9,974 nucleotides of DNA from Methanomicrobiales archaeon. GTDB lineage: Archaea > Halobacteriota > Syntropharchaeia > Alkanophagales > Methanospirareceae. The stretch's first letter is position 1. Each line of letters opens with the position of its first letter. Of this stretch, positions 1 to 6,257 are shown in pieces. The DNA is taken from the NCBI GenBank assembly GCA_003160755.1, contig QEXZ01000052.1, positions 1 to 9,974 on the forward strand, written 5' to 3'. Position numbers and translations under genes: made by a program. The notes below the pieces were generated by a model. The model saw nothing but the letters and a program-made list of their open reading frames with translations, was not told where the DNA came from and did not search any database.

Positions 1-10
1 TAAAATTATA

Positions 11-283
11 ATGAAAATAATAACATTGGGTTTCTTGCTCGTGTTCATAGGAATTCTGGTCATCCTCGCTGGGATGCTTAGCATGGTTTACCAGACCTGG
101 AAAACGGGTTTTGGGGATGGCGTGGAAAAGCCAGAAACGGGTGTGCGAGGCGCAGGCGTCATTATGATCGGTCCAATACCAATTATATTTGGCACTGACG
201 TCACCGCATTAAAGCTCGTGATGATTTTAGCGATTGTGTTGATGGCTATTGCAGTTATTCTCTTTTTTCTTCCACTGAGATAG
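11..283 (+). CDS. DUF131 / TIGR00304-family small membrane protein
   Basis: A 90-residue protein of unknown function that resembles the archaeal DUF131 (TIGR00304) family. Two hydrophobic segments, about residues 3-27 and 67-88, flank a loop. The loop carries the family-like motif GVIMIGPIPIIFGTD at residues 49-63, just before the second membrane helix, so it is predicted to be an integral membrane protein with two passes. The ATG is the only sensible start. Only 10 bases precede it in the window and they show no Shine-Dalgarno motif, so its promoter and upstream neighbour cannot be judged. It converges on ilvE, and the A/T hairpin at 371-409 probably ends its transcript. No role can be assigned from context. 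The family call rests on remembered motif similarity. Confidence 0.85.
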   Translation: MKIITLGFLLVFIGILVILAGMLSMVYQTWKTGFGDGVEKPETGVRGAGVIMIGPIPIIFGTDVTALKLVMILAIVLMAIAVILFFLPLR

Positions 284-342
284 CGATTATTGCGGTTCTA
301 AAAGAGTTTTATAGTCCTTCCAGTAACAAATTGCAATTAATA

Positions 343-371
343 AACCACGAGATTCCACAGGATTAACACAA
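343..371 (+). repeat. Dispersed repeat, family 1, copy A
   Basis: This copy begins AACCACGAGATT and ends GATTAACACAA, built from ~10-nt units of the CACRRGATT type. A matching copy lies at 7478-7507 in the same orientation, and inverted copies lie at 445-477 and 7718-7747. Copies A and B form the two arms of an imperfect inverted repeat of about 135 bp around the A/T hairpin. Resembling repeats of ACACAGATT units occur between genes in many prokaryotic genomes; I do not know a proven function. Confidence 0.7.
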
Positions 372-409
372 CACTTTTTCTTTTTTTAAAAAAAAAAAAG
401 AAAAAGTGT
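371..409. terminator. A/T-rich perfect hairpin, likely bidirectional terminator
   Basis: Bases 371-387 (ACACTTTTTCTTTTTTT) are an exact 17-bp reverse complement of 393-409, separated by a five-A loop. On the plus strand a T7 run follows the DUF131 gene. On the minus strand a T12 run (complement of 388-399) and further T-rich tracts (complement of 416-436) follow ilvE. Archaeal RNA polymerase terminates mainly at oligo-T tracts, so this site between converging genes fits termination in both directions. That role is inference; the hairpin itself is directly visible. Confidence 0.65.
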
Positions 410-444
410 GCTAAAAGAAAAAAACAAAAAAAAAGTTTATAAAT

Positions 445-477
445 AATCTCGTGAAAATCTGTGTAATCTTGTGGTTA
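445..477 (-). repeat. Dispersed repeat, family 1, copy B (inverted)
   Basis: Read on the minus strand this copy starts AACCACAAGATTACACAG and ends TTCACGAGATT, matching copy A in inverted orientation with some substitutions. It lies 41 bp beyond the stop of the minus-strand ilvE gene, so it would be in that gene's 3' transcript if termination occurs at the T-tract beyond it. Confidence 0.7.
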
Positions 478-517
478 TAATTTTCGGAATGGCTATAGTT
501 CTTTACTCCTGCTCATA

Positions 518-1456
518 TCATACACGCACCGGCTCCAGCCACCCCATATACCCCGCCTCTTTTGCATTCACCACGTCAAAGAACTTTTTTTGGATTACGC
601 CTGTTACTTCGCCTCGTTTACCTTCCCCTATCGTTGCATTGTCTATCTCACGTATTGGCGATACTTCTGCGGCAGTACCGGTAAAAAAGGCTTCATCCGC
701 AGTCAACAGTTCTTCCTTCGTTATGGGCTGCTCTATCACTTCGTAACCAATATCCTGTGCAAGTTCAATTACCGAATCACGGGTAATACCGGGCAAAATA
801 GATGATTCCGCCGCAGGTGTGTACAGAGTTGCATTTTTAACTGCGAATATGTTCTCACCAGGACCCTCTGCCACGTGTCCATTAGTATCGAGCAATATCG
901 CCTCGTCAAATCCTCTTTCTTTTGCGTCCAGCACGGCTAACAGCGAATTAAGGTAATGTCCCGTGGCTTTTGCCGTAACGGGCAGTGTAGTAGGGTCTAT
1001 TCTACGCCATGAAGAAAAAGTGCATCTTATACCGTTCTCCAACGCCTCCTCGCCGAGATACGTGCCCCATCGCCATGCTGCGATTGCACAATCCACAGGA
1101 CAGCCTTCCGGGTTCACACCCAGGTGATGGTAGCCATAGAAAGCGATTGGTCTTATGTAACACGCATCAAGCCCATTTATACGAACCGTTTCTTTTATCG
1201 CAGTTTTAAACTCGGCTTTGGGGTACGGTATTTCCAGCTTATACAACTCCGCTGACCGATACATCCTGTCCACGTGTTCATTCAGCCGGAAAATAAACGA
1301 ACCTTTATCTGTGGCATAGCATCTTATCCCCTCGAAAACGCCGGACCCGTAATGCAAACCATGCGCGAGAACGTGCACTTTCGCTTCCTTCCAGTCCACA
1401 AACACTCCGTTATACCATATTTTCCCCTCTTCCGGCAGTCCCTCTTTATCCACCAT
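518..1456 (-). CDS. ilvE: Branched-chain-amino-acid aminotransferase (class IV PLP)
   Basis: This 312-residue protein has the usual length of IlvE and is expected to catalyse the last step of valine, leucine and isoleucine synthesis, moving an amino group from glutamate to the 2-oxo acid with PLP in the cytosol. Visible fold-type IV motifs are HGLHYGSGVFEGIR at residues 32-45, the Schiff-base lysine K163 in TAKATGHYLNS, the EGPGENIF motif around E197 that contacts the cofactor, and a C-terminal FFTGTAAEVSPI phosphate/substrate loop. The ATG is preceded by GAGG eight bases upstream, and a TATA box lies at 1506-1513. It is the last minus-strand gene before the convergent terminator. D-amino-acid aminotransferase or aminodeoxychorismate lyase share the fold, but length and motifs favour BCAT. 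Confidence 0.93.
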   Translation of the reverse strand: MVDKEGLPEEGKIWYNGVFVDWKEAKVHVLAHGLHYGSGVFEGIRCYATDKGSFIFRLNEHVDRMYRSAELYKLEIPYPKAEFKTAIKETVRINGLDACYIRPIAFYGYHHLGVNPEGCPVDCAIAAWRWGTYLGEEALENGIRCTFSSWRRIDPTTLPVTAKATGHYLNSLLAVLDAKERGFDEAILLDTNGHVAEGPGENIFAVKNATLYTPAAESSILPGITRDSVIELAQDIGYEVIEQPITKEELLTADEAFFTGTAAEVSPIREIDNATIGEGKRGEVTGVIQKKFFDVVNAKEAGYMGWLEPVRV

Positions 1457-1505
1457 TGCTATCGCCTCAGAAGCTAATTTTGCTTAAGATTATCGCTGCT
1501 GTTTA

Positions 1506-1513
1506 CATATAAA
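1506..1513 (-). promoter_or_regulatory. TATA box for ilvE
   Basis: On the minus strand this reads TTTATATG. An archaeal TATA box sets initiation about 25 bases downstream, near 1484, giving a leader of roughly 25-30 nt that contains the GAGG Shine-Dalgarno motif before the ATG at 1456. It suggests ilvE can be transcribed separately from the shikimate kinase operon that ends at 1529. Confidence 0.5.
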
Positions 1514-1528
1514 CTCTTTTCTTTCATC

Positions 1529-2425
1529 CTAAGAAAAGTTTTGTTTGTTGTTTACCCTTGACCTTATTATCTTCCCTTCAACCCCCAATCCACTCCACAC
1601 CTCACCTAATTTCTCTCCCTTTTCCTCATCCACCAGAGCAACAAAAGAAGGTCCCGTCCCTGATAAGCTCACTCCTTGCACCCCACACTCCAGTGCCTTT
1701 ACCATCGGCTCAGGGTCAAAATTCAACGCCGCACAATACAAAAAACCATTTAATGTCATCGCCTCTTCAAACCGCTCCTCTAACGCTAATTCGTACGCGA
1801 TATTCACCCAGGGTGCTATTAATCTCGACTGTTTCACATCGGTATCTGCGGTAAACGCTTTTTCACGCGGGACAAGAATGAGAACTTCAGAATCCTTCTC
1901 TGTCCGCTTTATCAATTCCCTGCTTTTGTTGTCCGTGATTACAAATCCACCGAGCAGAGAAGCGCAGGCATCGTCAAAAGCTCCTGTTATTGTCACGCCA
2001 ACGTCCAGAGCAGCATCTACTCCTATCCTCATCGCATCCAGCGCACCTATTTCCTCTTTCGCTTTTTCCCCTATCGCATCCAGCGTAGCAACCACGGAGG
2101 CATTTGCCGCTGCACTGCTGCTCTTCAATCCACTTCCAATCGGTATCTCGCTTTTCGTGCGTACATAGCCACGCAAGGGCAAATCGAACTTCCTGAGCAC
2201 TAACTCCAAGCACTTCTCTATCAATCTTGTATCATCATCAGCATCAGCACTCTCCTCTCCTTCCACCTCTATCTCTCCCTCTATACCTTTGAAATCGTCT
2301 CCTAACTCCACTTCCGCATACGTCCATAGGTTAATGCCAAAAGCAGAGCCTTTATAAGTCGCTATTGCATTTATTACGGTCCCGGCACCACTTGCTTTTC
2401 CATACCCTTTCCCTTTTGCACCCAT
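1529..2425 (-). CDS. aroK: Archaeal shikimate kinase, GHMP type
   Basis: Predicted to phosphorylate shikimate at the 3-hydroxyl with ATP, the fifth step of the shikimate pathway. The archaeal enzyme belongs to the GHMP kinase superfamily and is unrelated to bacterial AroK. From the ATG at 2425 it is 298 residues, the usual family length. Visible features are the N-terminal GAGTVINAIATYKGSAFGINL stretch typical of COG1685, the ATP-binding motif PIGSGLKSSSAAANA at about 95-109, and the C-terminal glycine-rich SGTGPSFVAL motif. A TTG at 2440 would add five residues and overlap the stop of the upstream gene (TTGA); I prefer the ATG because the family begins just before the GAGT motif. An 11-bp gap to the HMG-CoA synthase gene implies cotranscription. 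Mevalonate kinase is a homologous alternative, but the N-terminal signature favours shikimate kinase. Confidence 0.88.
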   Translation of the reverse strand: MGAKGKGYGKASGAGTVINAIATYKGSAFGINLWTYAEVELGDDFKGIEGEIEVEGEESADADDDTRLIEKCLELVLRKFDLPLRGYVRTKSEIPIGSGLKSSSAAANASVVATLDAIGEKAKEEIGALDAMRIGVDAALDVGVTITGAFDDACASLLGGFVITDNKSRELIKRTEKDSEVLILVPREKAFTADTDVKQSRLIAPWVNIAYELALEERFEEAMTLNGFLYCAALNFDPEPMVKALECGVQGVSLSGTGPSFVALVDEEKGEKLGEVWSGLGVEGKIIRSRVNNKQNFS

Positions 2426-2436
2426 TATCTCAAATC

Positions 2437-3969
2437 TCAACTACTTTCTTTCCATCTTCGGTACGTGCTGTAGTCAACGTATTGCCGGTGCGGGTTTTCA
2501 ATCTGCTCCTTCACGGGGATTAACTTTTCTCTCCTGCGTTCTATTTCGTCGGTAACGGTAAAGAGATAAGCATCGCTTCCCGCCCCGGAACCGTAACTCG
2601 TCATAAGAATCTTATCACCCGGTTTGGCTATATCCAGAACAGCGGCTAAAGCAGTGGGACACGAACCCGAATATAAATTGCCTATGTATTTTACCACCAA
2701 GCCGGGTTCAATCTGTTCTCTACTAAAACCTTCCTCTTTAGCTACCTGATACGGGAACTTAGCATTTGGTGCGTGGTTGGCAACATATTGAATGTCCCCC
2801 GGGGCAAGACCACATAGCTTCAACGCAGCTCGCATAGCTGTCCCTACATGTTTGTAGTAGGCGGGGATTCCTGTAAATCTGCCACCGTGTTGCGGGTATT
2901 TCTCTCCATCACGCCGATAGAAATCGGGTGTGTCGGAGGTGTAAGGAACATAGCAGTCTAAGGTTGCGATGACTTCCTCCTTCCGGTTACCGAAGATGAA
3001 GGCGGTGCCACCTGCGCCGACAGTGTAGTCCAGCGGGTCGCCAGCCGCAGCTTGCGAGTTGTCGGCTCCTATGACCATGACGTATTCGCCGCCGAACGTA
3101 GGATATGCAACTAAAGCAGCAGCATCTATGAACAAATCCGTCGCTGCCTTACAGGCAAACTGTGCGTCAACACCACCAGAGAAGAACCCGCCCTCGTATT
3201 TCTCGCCTAACTCGAGCACCTGAGAAACGGTGGACATAGACGGATTGACCGCATAAGGTGCTGATTCAGAGCCGATAAAACACTTCTTCACCCTCGCACC
3301 GTCAATAGCACTGTGGATGAGCGCTCTCTTGCCTGCCTCCACGGCAAAAGTAGTAGTGTCCTCATCAGCAAAGGGTAAAGTCCTTTCTAATACACCGAGT
3401 GCTCCCGGTGGTGCGTTCTTTATCCTGAACTTAGGAAGGTAAACGCCATATCCAACGATTCCGGGTTTGCCTTTGTCTCCTCTTTTTGAAGAGGGAGAAG
3501 ATGATGATGCTGACTTGACTGGCTTGTATTCCTGAAAGGGGTAGTAATCGTCTTCAAAAGAGAAGTTCAAGCTTGAGTAGTAAATGAGACCACTTGCTCC
3601 ATCCGTGTAGATTTTTCTGAATCTCGGCACCACCGCTTTGCCAATGAATTCTGTGACGTCAATCTCTTCCGGCGGAGGGACATAATCAGTTATTCTGCCC
3701 GGGACTTTCAGGTTATCGTTTTGAAAATGAATTATCCCGGATAGGAATGATTTTAGATACGCGAACTTTTTTGTGGGTCCCCGGATGACGTTACCCGATA
3801 AGAGCGTTCCCTGCTCGTAGAAGTGATCTACCTCACGCATCCTGCTTTTCCTTCCTTCTATATTGCAGAATGACTTTGGCGGGAAGTAAACTCGACCACA
3901 GCCGAGGCATTTCGCTGCTCGGATTCTATAATCAATGAGTATTCTCCTCCTTGTTATTGGCTCGCTCAT
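2437..3969 (-). CDS. DUF35 (Zn-ribbon/OB-fold)-HMG-CoA synthase fusion
   Basis: A 510-residue two-domain protein. Residues 1 to about 146 are a DUF35 domain: a Zn ribbon with CLGCG (C21, C24) and C35, then an OB-fold (about 50-140). A Ser/Lys-rich linker follows at about 149-168 (SASSSSPSSKRGDKGK). Residues 169-510 are an archaeal 3-hydroxy-3-methylglutaryl-CoA synthase, which condenses acetyl-CoA with acetoacetyl-CoA. Catalytic residues visible are E235 in GSESAPYAV, the acylated C273 in QFACKA, and H399 in NHAPNAKFP; DTPDFYRRDGEKYPQHGGRFTG (split here at 346-367) and GSGAGSDAYLF also fit. In methanogens these are separate proteins forming a thiolase/HMGS/DUF35 complex that channels acetoacetyl-CoA; here the scaffold is covalently joined. 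The thiolase gene lies 9 bp upstream, and the thiolase end supplies the AAGGAG ribosome-binding site. The usual fourth zinc cysteine appears to be E38. Confidence 0.92.
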   Translation of the reverse strand: MSEPITRRRILIDYRIRAAKCLGCGRVYFPPKSFCNIEGRKSRMREVDHFYEQGTLLSGNVIRGPTKKFAYLKSFLSGIIHFQNDNLKVPGRITDYVPPPEEIDVTEFIGKAVVPRFRKIYTDGASGLIYYSSLNFSFEDDYYPFQEYKPVKSASSSSPSSKRGDKGKPGIVGYGVYLPKFRIKNAPPGALGVLERTLPFADEDTTTFAVEAGKRALIHSAIDGARVKKCFIGSESAPYAVNPSMSTVSQVLELGEKYEGGFFSGGVDAQFACKAATDLFIDAAALVAYPTFGGEYVMVIGADNSQAAAGDPLDYTVGAGGTAFIFGNRKEEVIATLDCYVPYTSDTPDFYRRDGEKYPQHGGRFTGIPAYYKHVGTAMRAALKLCGLAPGDIQYVANHAPNAKFPYQVAKEEGFSREQIEPGLVVKYIGNLYSGSCPTALAAVLDIAKPGDKILMTSYGSGAGSDAYLFTVTDEIERRREKLIPVKEQIENPHRQYVDYSTYRRWKESS

Positions 3970-3978
3970 TTGTAATTA

Positions 3979-5220
3979 TTACTCCTTCATCAAAATATGA
4001 ACCGTGGCGATTCCTCCCGTGCCGCCTATGTTATGTGATAAAGCCACATTAAGCCCTTCCTTATCTACTTGATTTTCGCCCGCTTCTGTTCTCAGTTGTT
4101 TGAAACATTCGTAGACCTGTCTGACACCCGTAGCGCCTACTGGGTGCCCGTCGGCTTTCAAACCACCGCCAGGATTGACCACCATTTCTTTATCTCCATT
4201 CACATAAGGGATGTGTTTCGATTTCGACCCTTTAAATGATTCGTAACTGTCGTGAATAATCTTCCAGCCTTCTCCTTTCTTGCAGAATCCCGAATCTTCC
4301 AGAAAGAAGGTTTCCTCTATCGTGAAACAGTCGTGAACCTCAGCAATCTGAATATCTCGCATCGTCATGTTCGTTCTTTTCAAAACCTGCTCCGTTGCCA
4401 GTCTTGTCGCTTTGATCCCCGTGAGGCTCTCTCGGCTGCTGATGGACACATCATCCGTGGCTTGCTGGCTACCCACCACGTAGATAGGCGTGTCTGTGTA
4501 TTTCCTCGCCACCTCGGGGCTGACGACCACAAGCGCTACCGCACCGTCTGAAACCGGCGAACAGTGCAACATGCGAATGGGGTCCGCAACTAAAGGCGAA
4601 TTGAGCACGTCATCTACCGTGAAATCTCTTCTGAACTGGGCATACTTGTTGCCAATGGCATGATGATGATTTTTACACGTGACGAAAGCAAGGGCTTCAC
4701 GGCACTTGACGCCGCCGTCCGCATCACCGTAATCGTGGATGTACCTTGCCATCATAGAGGCATACAGACCCGCAAAGGTGTAGCCTGCATCAAACTCGTG
4801 TGAGTCGCCTGCAAACATCAGGTCGTCAAGGATTTTTTCCGAACGGTCTGTCATCTTTTCAAATCCGCCCACCAGAACAACATCGTACACGCCTGCCCGG
4901 ATACCGTGACATGCGTTGTAGAGTGCTGAGCCCCCGGAGCCGCAAGCTGCTTCCGTATTGCTCATAGGAATGTTCATACCCAGTTCCCGCGCCATGTACC
5001 CTGGCAGGAGCGCAAGCTTATTAGTAACTTGATAAAGAAAACTGCCGAAATAGCATGCCTGGATGTCTTTACGCCTCAAGCCGTAATCAACCGATTCCAT
5101 AGCTTTAATCCCTGCTTCGGTCAGCAGTTCTTCAGGATTCTTGTACCAGAGTTCACCAAACTTAGTCCGACCTGCACCAACAATAGCTGCAATCGGTTTG
5201 AGCTTTTTTGTACTTTTCAT
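3979..5220 (-). CDS. Acetyl-CoA C-acetyltransferase (archaeal thiolase)
   Basis: Predicted to condense two acetyl-CoA into acetoacetyl-CoA, the first mevalonate-pathway step, within the thiolase/HMGS/DUF35 complex. From the ATG at 5220 it has 413 residues. It shows the nucleophilic cysteine C93 in TEAACGSGGSAL, the VHDCF histidine at 296, the GHPVGATG motif with H359, and HNIGGTGG near the end. This last motif replaces the second-cysteine CxG motif of classical thiolases and is typical of the archaeal/SCP2-like group. A GTG at 5232 would add four residues with GGAG only four bases away. I prefer ATG 5220 because GGTGA lies eight bases upstream and because the TATA box at 5265-5276 would place the transcript start very near 5240. 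It is the first gene of an operon with DUF35-HMGS and shikimate kinase. Confidence 0.93.
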   Translation of the reverse strand: MKSTKKLKPIAAIVGAGRTKFGELWYKNPEELLTEAGIKAMESVDYGLRRKDIQACYFGSFLYQVTNKLALLPGYMARELGMNIPMSNTEAACGSGGSALYNACHGIRAGVYDVVLVGGFEKMTDRSEKILDDLMFAGDSHEFDAGYTFAGLYASMMARYIHDYGDADGGVKCREALAFVTCKNHHHAIGNKYAQFRRDFTVDDVLNSPLVADPIRMLHCSPVSDGAVALVVVSPEVARKYTDTPIYVVGSQQATDDVSISSRESLTGIKATRLATEQVLKRTNMTMRDIQIAEVHDCFTIEETFFLEDSGFCKKGEGWKIIHDSYESFKGSKSKHIPYVNGDKEMVVNPGGGLKADGHPVGATGVRQVYECFKQLRTEAGENQVDKEGLNVALSHNIGGTGGIATVHILMKE

Positions 5221-5228
5221 GCACTCAC

Positions 5229-5233
5229 TCACC
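5229..5233 (-). promoter_or_regulatory. Shine-Dalgarno GGTGA deciding thiolase start
   Basis: On the minus strand GGTGA lies eight bases before the ATG at 5220, matching the archaeal GGAGGTGA consensus. It overlaps the alternative GTG codon at 5232-5230, so the two start choices are mutually exclusive; this one has the better spacing. Confidence 0.5.
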
Positions 5234-5264
5234 TATCTCCATTAAAAGGTAAAAGGTTTACGCC

Positions 5265-5276
5265 ATATATATAAAA
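5265..5276 (-). promoter_or_regulatory. TATA box of thiolase-HMGS-shikimate kinase operon
   Basis: On the minus strand it reads TTTTATATATAT, a strong archaeal TATA element in the 63-bp gap after larE. Expected initiation is about 25 bases downstream, close to 5240-5245, giving a short leader of about 20-25 nt before ATG 5220. Its position implies the mevalonate operon starts here instead of reading through from larE. Confidence 0.6.
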
Positions 5277-5295
5277 TAAATTTATATTTTAGTTG

Positions 5296-6126
5296 CTATT
5301 TTTTTCCCATGCTTCCACTTCTGTACCCTTCGAGGTCAATAGAGACGTAATTGAATCCGAGCTTTTTCAGTCCATTAACGATGTTATCACGCATCTCCGT
5401 ATCGAAAAATCGTTTTAGTTCGTGCTTATCTACCTCTATCCTCGCTATTGCTCCACGATACAATCTAACCCTGACTTGCCTGAAGCCGTTGCTATCCATT
5501 AAGAGATTCTCTGCCGCCGCTATCATCTCAAGTTTATCTACCGTTATCCGCTCACCATATTCTATCCTCGTCGCCAAACATGAATTTGAGGGCTTATCCC
5601 AAAAAGGTAAACCTATCTCTTTCGCCATTTGCCTTACCTCAGGTTTCGTTATGCCCACTTCAGCCATAGGGTGCCATATCCCCTCCTCTTCGGATGCGGT
5701 AATGCCGGGACGGTATTCGTCAAAATCAGAAAGTGTAACGCCTTCCGCGATTGTCGTTATACCCTCTTCAGCCGCAACGGCCTTCAGTATCCGCGAAAAG
5801 AACTTTTTACAATAATAGCATCTGTTATAAGGATTCATGGCAAAATCTTCGTTTCTCAGCGGATATGCCGATATTATCTTGTAAGCGATGCCGGCATGGT
5901 TTAAAAACCCTTTTACATATTCTAATTCCCTTTTCGGAAACAGTTCACTGGCTATCGTTACCGCCAGGACGTTTTCAGCCTGTGCTTCATAAGCAACCGA
6001 CAACAGAAGACCGCTGTCAACACCACCAGAGAAAGCAACAAGTATCGCCCCCTTCTCTTTTATTCTTCTCCTCAGTTCCTCAAGTTTCTTTCTCGTTATG
6101 CGCTCGCTCGAGCCGGATAATATCAT
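5296..6126 (-). CDS. larE: LarE-type ATP-dependent sulfur transferase (PP-loop)
   Basis: A 276-residue adenine-nucleotide alpha-hydrolase-fold protein of normal LarE length. The PP-loop pyrophosphatase motif SGGVDS is at residues 33-38, the conserved NRCYYCK segment at 101-107 (C103, C106), and KPSNSCLATR at 178-187, in which C183 aligns with the sacrificial cysteine (CLASR motif) of Lactobacillus LarE. LarE activates the carboxylates of a nicotinate-derived precursor by adenylation or related chemistry and inserts sulfur during synthesis of the nickel-pincer cofactor of lactate racemase. LarB, LarC and LarA are not in this window, so the physiological acceptor here is uncertain. No clear Shine-Dalgarno motif precedes the ATG. 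It diverges from the PhoU/RCK_C gene with 131 bp between, and is 63 bp upstream of thiolase's own TATA box. Confidence 0.85.
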   Translation of the reverse strand: MILSGSSERITRKKLEELRRRIKEKGAILVAFSGGVDSGLLLSVAYEAQAENVLAVTIASELFPKRELEYVKGFLNHAGIAYKIISAYPLRNEDFAMNPYNRCYYCKKFFSRILKAVAAEEGITTIAEGVTLSDFDEYRPGITASEEEGIWHPMAEVGITKPEVRQMAKEIGLPFWDKPSNSCLATRIEYGERITVDKLEMIAAAENLLMDSNGFRQVRVRLYRGAIARIEVDKHELKRFFDTEMRDNIVNGLKKLGFNYVSIDLEGYRSGSMGKK

Positions 6127-6205
6127 TTCGTTACGGGTAAGGGTCCATCTTTAAATTACAATTCAAAAAGAAAGTTATCTTTATCAAAGAAACTTTATAG
6201 TTTAG

Positions 6206-6213
6206 TTTATATA
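6206..6213 (+). promoter_or_regulatory. TATA box for PhoU/RCK_C gene
   Basis: TTTATATA lies 45 bases before the ATG at 6258. Initiation about 25 bases downstream, near 6235, gives a ~20-25 nt leader containing the Shine-Dalgarno motif. The 14-mer TTTATATACGGCAA (6206-6219) recurs exactly at 7638-7651, at the edge of a dispersed repeat. Confidence 0.6.
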
Positions 6214-6246
6214 CGGCAAATTCATATGCGTGCGAAGAGAAGGTTA

Positions 6247-6255
6247 GAGGGGAGG
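6247..6255 (+). promoter_or_regulatory. Shine-Dalgarno GAGGGGAGG
   Basis: A purine-rich GAGGGGAGG run ends two bases before the ATG at 6258; its first GAGG, at 6247-6250, has a normal spacing of seven bases. It supports ATG 6258 over the in-frame ATG at 6303. Confidence 0.6.
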
Positions 6256-6257
6256 AT

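Noticed and set aside
1545..2168. Long plus-strand open frame opposite shikimate kinase (207 codons)
   Set aside because: It is the antisense shadow of the well-supported kinase gene, Ser/Thr/Pro-rich with no recognisable domain.
1974..2213. Second minus-strand frame inside shikimate kinase
   Set aside because: Overlaps the real gene in another frame, Cys/Arg-rich composition typical of shadow frames.
2426..2440. TTG start of shikimate kinase overlapping the HMGS stop
   Set aside because: Adds only five residues with a rare start codon; ATG 2425 fits the family start better.
5221..5232. GTG start of thiolase
   Set aside because: Its Shine-Dalgarno spacing is short and the predicted leader would be only about 10 bases; ATG 5220 has GGTGA at good spacing. 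Not excluded.
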